From assembly GCF_010672525.1 (NCBI RefSeq), contig NZ_JAAHGH010000047.1, positions 1-50,238 of the forward strand: a stretch of DNA of 50,238 bases, in the 5' to 3' direction. The position numbers and the translations under genes are program-made. The notes below the pieces were generated by a model that saw only the letters and a list, made by a program, of their open reading frames with translations, was not told the DNA's origin and ran no database searches. This document shows positions 28,201 to 35,022 of the stretch, one piece after another. The first letter of the stretch is position 1. Each line of letters starts with the position of its first letter. The stretch comes from Okeania sp. SIO2B3. GTDB taxonomy: Bacteria; Cyanobacteriota; Cyanobacteriia; Cyanobacteriales; Microcoleaceae.

Positions 28201-28263
28201 CAATATCCCTAAAATTACAGTCAGAGCTGTTATACTGTAAGACTCTAATTTATTAGCTTTCAT
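19213..28263 (-). CDS. Giant two-partner-secretion exoprotein with C-terminal CHAT protease
   Basis: 3016 residues. Signal peptide ~1-28; TPS/filamentous-haemagglutinin N-domain ~30-290 with NPVGIMFGP (116-124), a variant of the NPNGI motif. A Glu/Ser-rich linker (~445-565) has 28-residue repeats. A long beta-helix region follows (GNGGNINL-type repeats), then short NQGDANINIQPGGNI-type repeats (20880-21180). From ~2640 a CHAT domain has catalytic H2856 (HLATHADF) and C2900 (VLSACRTAFG) and ends AGFTMVGSPW. CHAT domains are caspase-like cysteine proteases. Export through a TpsB partner would put it outside the outer membrane; no TpsB is in the window. Two inserts look repeat-derived (~306-315 and ~1648-1661). 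Confidence 0.9.
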   Translation of the reverse strand: MKANKLESYSITALTVILGILATTPAKSQPITPSNDGTGTTVNQNGNQFNIQGGTHNGTNLFHSFDQFNLHSGQTANFLTTPDTRNILGRITGGDPSIINGLIQVIGGNSNLFLMNPVGIMFGPNASLNVPASFSVTTATGIGFNSNNFWFQAMGTNDYANLVGNPSGYRFNISNPGAIVNEGNLSLNSGENLTLLGGTVINTGQLSTAGGNVTIAAVEGGSTLRISQPGHLLSLEVGSTTANGEDMSGITPLSLPELLTGGEITQATSMTVNGNGDVVLIDSNTIISGITGDAIASGDIDVSTTPPLSKGGQGGYNIGGQFNVLGDRVAIIDANINADGLNGGGRVLIGGDFQGSGIVPNSQQTFVNNNSFISADATTNGDGGQVIIWSDGITNFAGNISARGGEFSGDGGFVEVSGKQQLIFDGNVNVSAAFGTPGTILLDPENITVGEPENSENSENSESSETETVDDNSEVPSTESTDSPATENTESSETEIVDNNSEVPSTESTDSPTTENTESSETEIVDNNSELPSTENTEENVDNSEVTENSETEIADNSETIETETPIDPFAQDENSDVTISAENIEELSGDIILFADNDITINEKIETTESVELKAGRSININADIDTSIGNGNIELLGNNDEMNIDNRSAGGASINQLDGTTLNAGSGNIRIELGNLGEVGDINLANLTTTGQVLVNANGGNIARVSDSSIINADSVLFETNGSGGIGFVGVPLQLNVENLEAVSGSGGAFFDVLGDVNIGDVSEDVNGIVTAGGDIEIQSAENVTLTESISTIENNSEVESRENTEVDSGTGGAINIEATGDIVATGSGIKASGESVSLSGTNITINDEFDETSGDADVKLEATNDITVEDIADDALEFLPGEGEIEFHVDVDEDGIGAITMLDNEADVGSDPNTFGVDTIKTNGRNLTIAGAGIVLGNLDTSSFDGDGGNIIITAKGKITTGELDSSYARGNAGDVTITTEENIITKEINSYSSSGDGGDITLSAGGDITIEIENSNFGQNTGSGGHISMNAGGNITAGDIDSSYSHDSEGEGGNITIAAQGNITIIENLENGDYSSIAIGQNSGDGGDITLNADGDITTGQINTFSLSNLGNGGDVTLTAGGNIITRDVNSFSSGGTEGSGDGGNITVTAGGNIHTESLNSFSNSSMEGNSGHGGSIYLNADTIKYNRPEYGDTEQLQINTFSVGKNDSGNGGDVNITTNNLSNAEILTLSSHEKSGQVTIESKSKADLLLNDLSIITSKQVSIQLDSWSEAIQIDVGTQGQSGNVNIFSGDNLNLNNVTIESDTKGDQPAGDVYIDSQKNIILDNTEFFSITNAEGHAGNITLVTPRNIKLTNNSQLRASTEGTGNAGSIDIQANKLNLEQGTSLITETYAAGAPGDITIKANTVDIGQDAQISATAVLGATSTGDGGNITINTNELNITGKLGIFAETEASANAGTLTLSPYEDNPNLNINFSNDGFISASTSSTGNGGNINLNAPESIDISGKGFIAVETSDKGNAGTINIETQNLTLSDGVAISASTTDKGNAGAIEIDTEEFILETGTSLTTETNNQGKAGDIEINTRKLTIGEDAQISATAKEGATNTEAGGNITINATDLLISGQLGIFAETAGETPAGTLTLKPYRRGEQGSRENRSARFDPDLNITFTENGFISARTTSSGDGGNINIFAPENINISGEGRITVETEDRGNAGIINIETENLTIAENTTISAATSDRGDGGSININPSQSFQLEGQIITETTGAGDGGKITINTGELSAENSTISAKSTDAGNAGAIEIIGQENITTGIIQSSASESKEAADGGDITITSEQGEINATQPIQSFSENGNAGDVTLSAKTDVTTNTISSHGEQQGGQIIIITETGNIDTSNGFLANYSGEGTGGNVTLEASTGNITTSDIYSFADADGGQILLKAGGDINITENSNVISASEPATTSDTENPGKGGDIILEAGSNINTSKARIYSGADEGDTGTINIVADDAIEVGQIDLASGFVREERSVLNNFILIPKPQGEATQGVAGNISITSNNGTIDTTAGVINSRSPDGTGNITLNARENITVGKLEASALNETKATTGGNVEIISENGEVNSTQAIETFSEQGTAGNVNIQAEGSVNLENILSQGRERGGDITIDTRSENSMDVQGELNTFSTDGIGGDVTLTSRGNISINGIRSEGIQQGGDITLESEIGEISATGDITSFSEEGRGGSIEIDAPESVNLENVLSFGATESGDLRIQSQIATVNTGNVTTQAPDGPSGEVIINGSQITTGNLSSLGTVSSGIIQLEATDGSITTLDLESIASEGEAGGIDLDATGDISSEDQTVISGDGDANIEIDAGGDVSVGNQEAIANQGDANIDIQAGGEISVENQTTQANQGDANINVQPGGNISAETQTVQVNQGDANINIQPGSNISAETQTVQVNQGDTNINIQTGGNIPIEEQTTVSVGGNPTIDNTPDNTNTGEQIAIAPEAIETITNIDSGDTIIPENLNDNQIIPVENLNDSTEIPVTTATETTDIQIDNNQSQSILQQISNNSDFFTLTAPTNYNQTTNAGTAQEQTEASINHTTDTQQILKTINPVNTKSLITATASDQVVTMLERNSLQEYSDFLGANLEEKLISTQSVREILSDMANQTGKESAIVYINVYPEQLQIILYTKEGQPIIKTIAEVNREQIMKVALELRIKVTTPANQDNDSYLSPAQKLYNWLIAPIASELEAANIDTLLFSMDEGLRTLAVAALHDGEQFLIEKYSLSLIPSVSLMDTNYRPLQDTQVLAMGASEFIAHNSLPGVPIELEIVSQELWQGSMFLNEDFTLNNLIAQRENYPYPIIHLATHADFRPGKISNSYIQLWGEEQIKLDQIRELGWNESSVELLVLSACRTAFGDKDAELGFAGLAIAAGVKSALASIWYVNDRATLALMTEFYSHLNQTKIKAEAVRQAQLAMLRGDVVIKENQIRRLGERGSVELPSVLGEMRNRKLSHPYHWAGFTMVGSPW
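20880..21180 (-). repeat. Coding repeats near the C-terminus of the exoprotein
   Basis: Four to five units of about 22 residues (VNQGDANINIQPGSNISAET) lie in tandem. Two neighbouring units are almost identical in DNA (ctccttgattgacctgtaca appears at about 20924 and 20996), so they duplicated recently. Confidence 0.75.
26640..26890 (-). repeat. 84-bp Ser/Glu/Thr-rich coding repeats
   Basis: Three units of 28 residues (SSETEIVDNNSEVPSTESTD, then SPTTENTE) in the linker of the exoprotein. The linker is acidic and likely unfolded, separating the TPS domain from the beta-helix body. Confidence 0.75.
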
Positions 28264-28688
28264 AAAAAACTTCTGCAGTTATAATATTTATATTTAAGTA
28301 AACAGAGAAATTAGGCAACGACAATCTTTTTAGTCATCAATATTACCTTATTTTTCTTCTAGAGATTGTAGCAACTATCCTCCTGTTCATACCACTAAAC
28401 CGATCGTAAGGAAGGCAGAAGGCAGAAGGCAGAAGGCAGAAGGCAGAAGCTTTGTACTCTACCTTTGTGAAAACCGCTATAAACCTGCAAAAGAAAAGAT
28501 ACAGAGGATGATTCCACCTTGGTGAGGTACACCCGTCGCGGGCAAGATGCCCGCACTGGAAAAATTTAATTGTTAATATCTGTACTTCATTATGTGAGAA
28601 ATCTGCTATATCTTTATAACTCTATAATTACTTCAATATTCAATCTCCCCCACTCCCCCACTCCCCCACTCCCTTACTCCCCTACTCC
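28264..28688. other. Intergenic region upstream of the exoprotein
   Basis: The promoter of the exoprotein should lie in 28264-28380, but no box is convincing. Farther on are a tandem ggcagaaggcagaaggcaga tract (about 28411-28448), gcgggcaagatgcccgc (about 28538-28554), and ccccactccc repeats (28645-28685). Confidence 0.45.
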
Positions 28689-29801
28689 CTATTTTGAGAT
28701 AAAACTAGAGCTTTTCATTCTCTTAAGTATCAGAGTTGTCAACCCAGGTCCCACTAAGATAATAGTTAACATTCGAGTCAGTTGAATTGCCAACACTAAA
28801 CCAGCATCACCACCCAACTCATTAACAGTTGCGATCATGGCTTCTAACCCCCCTGGGGTGAAGCTTAAAAGAGAAGTAATTAAGTCCACCTCTGTCAAAT
28901 TATAAAACGCGTAACCTACTCCAAAGAAACCGATAATTAACCCTATTATCAGTCCGATATCAATTAAAATAGCTTTCCACAATTTACGAGCATTTTCCCA
29001 GTCCAACTGAACGCCTATAGAAATTCCTACTAGCAGGAGGCCGACTGCAAATAACCATTGAGGAACTTGTAATTGATATGGCGCTACCCAGAAAGTAGTT
29101 AACCCAACTATAAAACTACCTAAAAAAGCAGAGGAAGGCAAACGTAATAATTTTCCGCCCCAAATTCCTAAACCACAACATCCTGCTACTACTAATAAAT
29201 TCACAAACATGGGTATGCTTGCTTTACCTGATGCTAATAAAGTTGTAGTTTGAGTCTGTTCAATAGCTGGAAACATCAAGATGGTGGCAGTTGGTACAAT
29301 GAATACCACTAAGAACAATCGCAAATATTGGAGGAGAGCAACAGCAATAAGGTCTGCACCTAGTTCTTCACTCATAGCAACAATAGCAGAAGCAGTACCA
29401 GGAATAGATGCCAGAAAACCTGTAGAGCGACTAACTCCACTCCACAGCGACAACAAGTAGCCTTTCAACATAGTCAAGGCAGCAGTGATGAAAATACATC
29501 CCACTACAGGAATAGCGTAAGTGCTAATTAAACGAATTGTTTCTGGTGAAAAGCGAAATGCTGTAGCAATACCAATTATTGCTTTGCCCATCATCATTGT
29601 TACTCTTGGTAACGGTTGGGGAGTACCTTGAGCGATCGCATAGATAATTCCGGCAATCATTGGCCCAAGTAACCAACCGACAGGAAAGTTTAGCCAGTCG
29701 AATATAAAACCTACTAAAATAGCTAAGGTTATGGGGACAATGGTACTTTTGATAGTTGATAATTTGGAGATAATCTTTTGGTTGTTTAACACGCTTAACA
29801 A
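28689..29801 (-). CDS. AbrB-duplication family membrane protein
   Basis: 370 residues with about ten hydrophobic spans, arranged as two similar halves. Motifs include FPVGWLLGPMIAGI, GFLASIPGTASAIVAMSEEL, and in the second half SFTPGGLEAMIATVNELGGD, matching the internal duplication of the AbrB_dup family (often mislabelled as a regulator). It is an inner-membrane protein, possibly a transporter; the substrate is unknown. Orientation matches the exoprotein, but the 425-bp repeat-filled gap argues against a shared transcript. Confidence 0.85.
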   Translation of the reverse strand: MLSVLNNQKIISKLSTIKSTIVPITLAILVGFIFDWLNFPVGWLLGPMIAGIIYAIAQGTPQPLPRVTMMMGKAIIGIATAFRFSPETIRLISTYAIPVVGCIFITAALTMLKGYLLSLWSGVSRSTGFLASIPGTASAIVAMSEELGADLIAVALLQYLRLFLVVFIVPTATILMFPAIEQTQTTTLLASGKASIPMFVNLLVVAGCCGLGIWGGKLLRLPSSAFLGSFIVGLTTFWVAPYQLQVPQWLFAVGLLLVGISIGVQLDWENARKLWKAILIDIGLIIGLIIGFFGVGYAFYNLTEVDLITSLLSFTPGGLEAMIATVNELGGDAGLVLAIQLTRMLTIILVGPGLTTLILKRMKSSSFISK

Positions 29802-29961
29802 TATATAAAATTTGGCAGATAACTTATATCTATTCTGGCAGCTTTAGAATTGTCAATATACTGGGGTAAGTTTTCAACATATTCAGGTATCACCATACAC
29901 TTTTGACAATATTCCTGTGCCAACAGATTAATATTAGTTATTGTAGTTGAACATTTATATT

Positions 29962-30071
29962 AGACATCTCCACCAAAAGAGGGAATAGGGAATAGGGAAT
30001 AGGGAACAGGAAGAAATAATTGATAATTTATGTACGATAATTGATTTTCTTTTTTATTTTTGGAGATGTCT
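29962..30071. repeat. MITE with AGACATCTCC ends
   Basis: Starts AGACATCTCCACCAAAA and ends TTTTTGGAGATGTCT, an inverted end of about 15 bp with two mismatches. gggaataggg repeats fill the middle. A partial relative lies at about 2010-2062. Confidence 0.7.
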
Positions 30072-30073
30072 AT

Positions 30074-30232
30074 TAGACATAGGCGTTAAAAAGATATAGA
30101 CTTTTTGTAAAAGTAGGGAATAGGGAACAGGGAAGATTTTTTGAGGAAAAAAACACGGAAAATGATTGTTTTAGTTATTACACTCTAGTTTATAGCAAAT
30201 AAAGGGCAAGTTTATTTTCACGCCTATGTCTA
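30074..30232. repeat. MITE with TAGACATAGGCGT ends
   Basis: TAGACATAGGCGT at the left and ACGCCTATGTCTA at the right form a perfect 13-bp inverted repeat around 133 bp of AT-rich sequence. It nearly abuts the previous element. Confidence 0.7.
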
Positions 30233-30311
30233 TTTACTGGAGAACATCACCATAATTATGACTTTAACTTGCTCCCGAACAACCCATAAACGAAATAAAA
30301 CGAAATAATCT

Positions 30312-30339
30312 GTAGGGACGTTGCATGCAACGTCCCTAC
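30312..30339. repeat. 28-bp perfect palindrome
   Basis: GTAGGGACGTTGCA is followed directly by its exact reverse complement. A decayed relative is at about 15196-15224. Confidence 0.8.
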
Positions 30340-30340
30340 C

Positions 30341-30452
30341 TGTTCCCTATTAACTGTTCCCTATTAACTGTTCCCTATTAACTGTTCCCTATTAACTGTT
30401 CCCTATTACCTGTTCCCTATTACCTGTTCCCTATTAACTGTTCCCTATTACC
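30341..30452. repeat. Eight tandem copies of a 14-bp unit
   Basis: The unit TGTTCCCTATTAAC repeats eight times over 112 bp; units 5, 6 and 8 have TTACC instead of TTAAC. The single unit (ttccctattccct type) is spread through the window. Confidence 0.9.
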
Positions 30453-30583
30453 GAAAAATTGTGGGTATGTGCCTCCCCTTTTAAGGGGATAATAAAGAAA
30501 AATTTTCATCTCTTTGTCAATCCTCTTCTTTTCAAGGAGAGGTAATTATTCATTATTCATTATTCATTATTCATTGTTGAACT
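30451..30583. repeat. CCTCCCCTTTTAAGGGG repeat, first near-identical copy
   Basis: From ACCGAAAAATTGTGG through cctccccttttaaggggata to repeated attcattattcattgttgaa. Copy 37734-37867 differs at only a few bases, so both are recent. It runs into the 5' region of the MFS gene. Confidence 0.75.
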
Positions 30584-30606
30584 ATTCCCTATTCCCTAAT
30601 TTAACC

Positions 30607-31953
30607 ATGCTTAAAATTACTCCCAAAAATCTGTTACATCCCGACTATCCTTTCACTCCTAAAAATTTCCCGTTTTTTTATGGTTGGATAATTTTAATTG
30701 TTTGCACTATTGGGGTAATAATGAGCATCCCCGGTCAAACTATTGGGATGAGTGCTTTCACTGACTATTTACTAGCTGCTACTGGTCTGTCAAGGTTACA
30801 ATTGAGTAATGCTTATTTTTTTGGTACTTTGACCAGTGGTTTACTATTGCCTTATGGCGGAATATTGCTAGACCGTTTTGGGGCGCGAGTAACTGTTGTT
30901 TGTGCATCAGTAGGTTTGGCTTTAACTTTGTGTTATCTCAGTTTTAGCGATCGCCTAGCCATCCTCATCAGTAACGCATTTCCTAAAATTCCCTATTCAA
31001 CTATAGCGCTATTAATACTGATATTAGGTTTTGTCTGCTTGCGTTTTTCCGGTCAAGGTATGTTAACCATGATCAGTCGTACAACTCTCGGTAAATGGTT
31101 TAACCGTCGTCGGGGTTTTGTTTCTGGTCTTAATGGTGTATTCATGGCTTTGGGGTTTTCTATTGCGCCCTTAATTTTCAGTTCATTGATTAATATTTTA
31201 GGTTGGCGAAATGCTTGGCTAACTATGGCAGCAGTTGTTGGTATTGGTATGGGGTTAATAGGGTGGTTATTTTATCGCGATCTTCCTGAAGAATGTGGTT
31301 TATTAATGGATGGAGAATTACAAACATCTACGGTTGAAGTAGAAAACTCATCTGAAAACAACTTGCAAGATTTTACCCGCGCTGAAGCTATAGCCACAAT
31401 TATGTTTTGGGTGGTGACATTAGTATTATCTTCACAAGCTTTGATAGTTACAGGTATCACTTTTCATATCGTTGATATTGGTGCCGAATTTGGATTATCC
31501 CAAGTACAGACAGTGAGTATATTTTTACCCCAGGCGGTTGTATCTACAATTGTTGGTTATTTGATGGGGGTGGCTGCAGACCGAGTTAATATCAAATATT
31601 TATTCATGGTGATGATGGTTAGTCAGGCAATAGGTGTTGCTTCTATTGCTAATCTTGGCGTGCCGTTATTTCGGGTATTAACTATTGTCGGATTTGGTAT
31701 TAGTTCGGGATGTTTTGGTACTTTATCCGCAGTGGCTTTACCGCGTTTTTTTGGTAGAGCTTATTTGGGTGCTATTTCTGGTTTTCAGATGATGATTTTG
31801 GTGATAGCTAGTGCAATAGGACCTTCTTTTTTAGCTATTTTTAAGGATAAATTGGGTTCTTATCAACCTGGTCTTTACGGTTGTTTGATATTGGTAATTT
31901 TGATTTTAATTCTCACCTTTTTTGCCCGTCACCCTCGCAAACTTGATAGATGA
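30607..31953 (+). CDS. Major facilitator superfamily transporter
   Basis: 448 residues from ATG 30607; an earlier in-frame start at 30514 would translate only repeat sequence, so I reject it. About twelve membrane spans. The A-motif-like loop GGILLDRFGARVTVV follows span 2 and GVAADRVNIKYLF repeats it in the second half. A soluble loop (EVENSSENNLQDFTRAEA) splits the halves. The first span FFYGWIILIVCTIGVIMSIP resembles monocarboxylate/oxalate-formate-type MFS carriers, but the substrate is open. No operon partner. Confidence 0.86.
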   Translation: MLKITPKNLLHPDYPFTPKNFPFFYGWIILIVCTIGVIMSIPGQTIGMSAFTDYLLAATGLSRLQLSNAYFFGTLTSGLLLPYGGILLDRFGARVTVVCASVGLALTLCYLSFSDRLAILISNAFPKIPYSTIALLILILGFVCLRFSGQGMLTMISRTTLGKWFNRRRGFVSGLNGVFMALGFSIAPLIFSSLINILGWRNAWLTMAAVVGIGMGLIGWLFYRDLPEECGLLMDGELQTSTVEVENSSENNLQDFTRAEAIATIMFWVVTLVLSSQALIVTGITFHIVDIGAEFGLSQVQTVSIFLPQAVVSTIVGYLMGVAADRVNIKYLFMVMMVSQAIGVASIANLGVPLFRVLTIVGFGISSGCFGTLSAVALPRFFGRAYLGAISGFQMMILVIASAIGPSFLAIFKDKLGSYQPGLYGCLILVILILILTFFARHPRKLDR

Positions 31954-31979
31954 ATTATATCAGGTCCGGATGATTAGTA

Positions 31980-32072
31980 TCAGGACTTACGCAAATTCAC
32001 CTTGAAAACGCCATATGTAGGGGCGAATGGCATTCGCCCTCACTTGATTTCGTGTTCGTGCATAAGTCCTGA
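31980..32072. repeat. MITE with TCAGGACTTACGCA ends
   Basis: 93 bp. TCAGGACTTACGCA and TGCATAAGTCCTGA form 14-bp inverted ends with one mismatch. The middle has the palindrome taggggcgaatggcattcgccc. Partial copies lie at 10649-10661 (end only), about 33379-33430 (inverted) and about 33680-33740. Confidence 0.75.
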
Positions 32073-32257
32073 GTATAATGAAAATGTCCTCCTCTAAATA
32101 TTATGGATGTTTATGGCTTTCATCTTGACAGTCGTATTATTAAAGCACTACAATAATATTAAAAATTTTGGCTAACTAGGCTGACTTATTGGAAATATTT
32201 CCGGAAACTAAATCAAAACGGTTGTCACAAAGAGCAGAAAAAGTAATAGGGGAAATT

Positions 32258-33289
32258 ATGAGTGAATCAAGAATCATACAAATATCTGGCTGTGATAACC
32301 AAAACCGTACTGGAGATGTAATTTTTGTTCATGGGTTGGATGGAGACCCTCGTAAAACTTGGCATCCTCAAGAAAAAAGTGATGATAACAATTTTTGGCC
32401 TGCTTGGTTGGGAGAAGATTTACCAGATATGGGCATTTGGTCTCTAGAATACAACCTAAAATCTTTTGAGTGGAAGGGTACTACAATGCCTTTAGCCGAT
32501 CGCGCCACTAATATTCTGGCAACTCTTGACTCCTACAAAATTGGCGATCGCCCCTGATTTTTTATTACCCACAGCATGGGAGGACTTTTAGTAAAACAGA
32601 TGCTGCGCCATGCAATAGATTTTGGGATTCCAGAATGGAAGGCAATTTTAGACCAAACTAAAGGTATTGTTTTCTTTTCTACACCCCATTCTGGATCTAA
32701 TATAGCCAATTTGGTTAAGTATATGGGTTGGGTTCTCCGAACTACGGTTAGTATTGATGAATTGGAAGCTCACCATCCACGGTTGCGAGAGCTAACAAAT
32801 GTTCATAGGAATCAAAAAAAGCTAGGTAAAATTCCTATACAAGTGTATTGCGAAAAGCAAAAAACTTATTGGGGCAATGTTGGTGTTTTAGTGGTAGATG
32901 AAACTAGCTATGAACTTAAAGGTTGCCAAAAATCTAATGTCAGTCCAAACAGTCAAACAATTAGCTGTACTCTACTAATCACTAGCAAACAAGAAAATGT
33001 TGAGTTCTACTTGTATTCAAATGATTCTAGCGCTAGAAGAAGCAGGATATTTGAGGCAGGTAAAGAATATATAGCAACACGGGTTGAATTAGGAACATAT
33101 AGTGGAACGCGCCGTGCTAAAAACAATTTGATCACAGACGTACCAATAGAAGCTACTATTACTTTTGATAATGTGCCACTTGAAGTTAATAAGATAGAAG
33201 TTTTTCAAATTAGTTCATGGTTGGGAAGTTCTTACTACAAAAACGATATCAAGGTTGAGTTTCGTGATATTTCTTTGTCAGAAAAGTAA
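32258..33289 (+). pseudogene. Alpha/beta hydrolase with in-frame UGA and replaced C-terminus
   Basis: From ATG 32258 (site GGGGAAATT upstream) the N-half reads VIFVHGLDGDPRKTWHP, an esterase oxyanion-hole motif. In-frame TGA at 32555-32557 follows SYKIGDRP. The same frame continues FFITHSMGGLLVKQML with the nucleophile elbow THSMGG, then IVFFSTPHSGS. After GVLVVDETS (~32910) the expected end with the catalytic His is missing; an unrelated beta-rich stretch follows (QTISCTLLITSKQENVEFYL ... VNKIEVFQISSWLG). So the gene has a nonsense codon just before its catalytic serine and a swapped C-terminus. The second part could still be translated from ATG 32576. Confidence 0.75.
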
Positions 33290-33795
33290 TAACTAACACT
33301 AACAACCATTGCAAGTAGTTAAGTTAACCACTATTCTGAAGCAAATGAGGTATTTCAGCAAGATTAGTTGCATCTACAGGACTTATGCACGGACACTAAA
33401 TCAAGAGGGCGAATGCCATTCGCCCCTACAGGTTTTTGGTTATGACGATGTGGTTCATCAATTTGAAAAGCGCTGTAAATATATTAACTGATTTTTATGA
33501 AGCGAATGCCACTCGCCCCTACAGGTTTTTGGTTATGACGTGAGGTCATCAATATGAAAAGCGCTGTAAATATATTAACTGATTTTTATGAAGCACGGCA
33601 GTGGGAGCATCTTGCTCCCGTGCTAGATATTCCTTTTTCCTGTAAACTATTACGCAAGCAGGACTACCATATAATCATAACTGACGCAAATTTACCTTGA
33701 AAATGCCATATGTAGGGGCGAATGGCATTCGCCCTCATTCGCCCTCAGAAGAAGAATTAATACTCTTACCACCAAATCATCAACCATTACATATT
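33290..33795. other. Non-coding tandem and MITE fragments
   Basis: Contains inverted and direct fragments of the TCAGGACTTACGCA repeat, a ~92-bp tandem duplication (33409-33592), and the words gcgggag/cttgctcccg. It contains no gene. Confidence 0.55.
33409..33592. repeat. ~92-bp tandem duplication
   Basis: Copy 1 (33409-33501) and copy 2 (33502-33592) both run from GCGAATGCC through CGCCCCTACAGGTTTTTGG to ctgatttttatgaa, with a few changes and a 2-bp length difference. Confidence 0.8.
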
Positions 33796-35022
33796 TCACA
33801 ATAAAGCCAAACGCTGATTAGAAGAATAACCAGAAAAAATTCGTGCTATTTGCGATCGCTCAATCTCAAGATGCTGCTCTAAAACACTAGAAATCACATC
33901 GCGGAAGTCCGTTGTCACCGCTAGATCGCGTTTCTGAAACAATTCTGATTCATCCAAACCAGGCCATTGTCCGTAAACCTGACCACCACGCACGCCACCA
34001 CCTAAGACCCACATTACATTACCATGACCGTGATCGGTGCCACCATTACCATTCTCATTAACTGTGCGACCAAATTCTGACATTACTAAAATCACAGTAT
34101 CTGAATAAAGCGGACCCAACTCCTGAACTAAAGTAACCAAACCTTCCCCTAGAGGTTTTAGTCTTCTCGCTAAAGCACCTTGACTGCTTCCTTGGTTAAC
34201 ATGAGTATCCCAATGACCGAGAGCGAGAAACCCTAATTGTGTTTTAGAATCACCAACCATAATTTGAGCTAAATTTTTGGCATCACCAGCAAAACCCTGG
34301 GGGGGTGGCGCTCCTGCTGAAGCCGCTTCCATTTCTTCCTGTAAGTCAGCTAGTAGTAAATCTCTTGCTTGGCGACCTTCTTGGTAAACTCTACTAAGTT
34401 CGTCATTGCTACTATAAAGGCGATCGAATGCTTCATAAATTTTAGGGCGGTCTATGGGTAAACTACGGGTTGATTTTCTCCCGGTGGGAAGACTAGCAAC
34501 TGGCATTGCACCCATGAGAATGCGAGGTGGTATATCTCCTAAGTTTACTGCTTGAGTAGGTTTATCTTTTGGCAGATTTGCTAACAAACGATTCATCCAT
34601 CCATCGGGTATTTTTTTATTACCTGGAATACCTGTTTCCATATAATATTGAGCATCAAAATGGGAGCGAGTGTCGTTGTTTGAACCGCAGGCGTGAACAA
34701 ATGCTAAACTGCGATTTTGCCAGAGGGGTATGATACTTGCTAGAGCAGGATGTAAGCCAAATTGGCCGTCTAAGTCGATCGCTCCTTCTGGTTCTCCTGG
34801 AGCAGGAATTGCTATTTTTGGTCGTGCATTATAATAAGTGTATTCCTGATGGGGAATAACTACATTTAATCCATCGACTCCTCCTCGGAGAAAAATAACT
34901 ATTAATCGTTTACGGTTATTGGTTTGAGCTAATCCTTTTGCTACCCAACCATGACTACCAACAGAGATTATTCCTGAAGCTGATAGTAAGCTGGCAAATT
35001 GTAAAAAATTACGTCTTTTCAT
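33796..35022 (-). CDS. DUF1501 protein with Tat signal
   Basis: 408 residues. The N-terminus MKRRNFLQFASLLSASG is a twin-arginine signal, so it is exported folded. DUF1501 belongs to the sulfatase/alkaline-phosphatase-like superfamily: LIVIFLRGGVDGLNVVIPHQ near the start and GHWDTHVNQGSSQGALA, VILVMSEFGRTVNENGNGGT, DHGHGNVMWVLGGGV near the end, with candidate metal-binding Asp/His. The next gene upstream (35495-36976) encodes DUF1800; the two families usually travel together and likely work together in the periplasm on an unknown substrate. Confidence 0.9.
   Translation of the reverse strand: MKRRNFLQFASLLSASGIISVGSHGWVAKGLAQTNNRKRLIVIFLRGGVDGLNVVIPHQEYTYYNARPKIAIPAPGEPEGAIDLDGQFGLHPALASIIPLWQNRSLAFVHACGSNNDTRSHFDAQYYMETGIPGNKKIPDGWMNRLLANLPKDKPTQAVNLGDIPPRILMGAMPVASLPTGRKSTRSLPIDRPKIYEAFDRLYSSNDELSRVYQEGRQARDLLLADLQEEMEAASAGAPPPQGFAGDAKNLAQIMVGDSKTQLGFLALGHWDTHVNQGSSQGALARRLKPLGEGLVTLVQELGPLYSDTVILVMSEFGRTVNENGNGGTDHGHGNVMWVLGGGVRGGQVYGQWPGLDESELFQKRDLAVTTDFRDVISSVLEQHLEIERSQIARIFSGYSSNQRLALL

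Larger units (their letters stand above)
29802..30606. other. Repeat array between divergent genes
   Basis: About 800 bp without a gene. It holds two adjoining MITEs (29962-30071, 30074-30232), a 28-bp palindrome, an eightfold 14-bp tandem repeat, and a repeat at 30451-30583 that is nearly identical to 37734-37867. Confidence 0.6.

Noticed and set aside
30341-30452. Possible CRISPR array or iterons of an origin
   Set aside because: The 14-bp units have no spacers, and there is no replication gene nearby.
30514-30606. Longer start for the MFS transporter
   Set aside because: The added 31 residues translate the attcattattcatt and ttccctattccct repeats, which also occur in non-coding DNA at 37734-37867.
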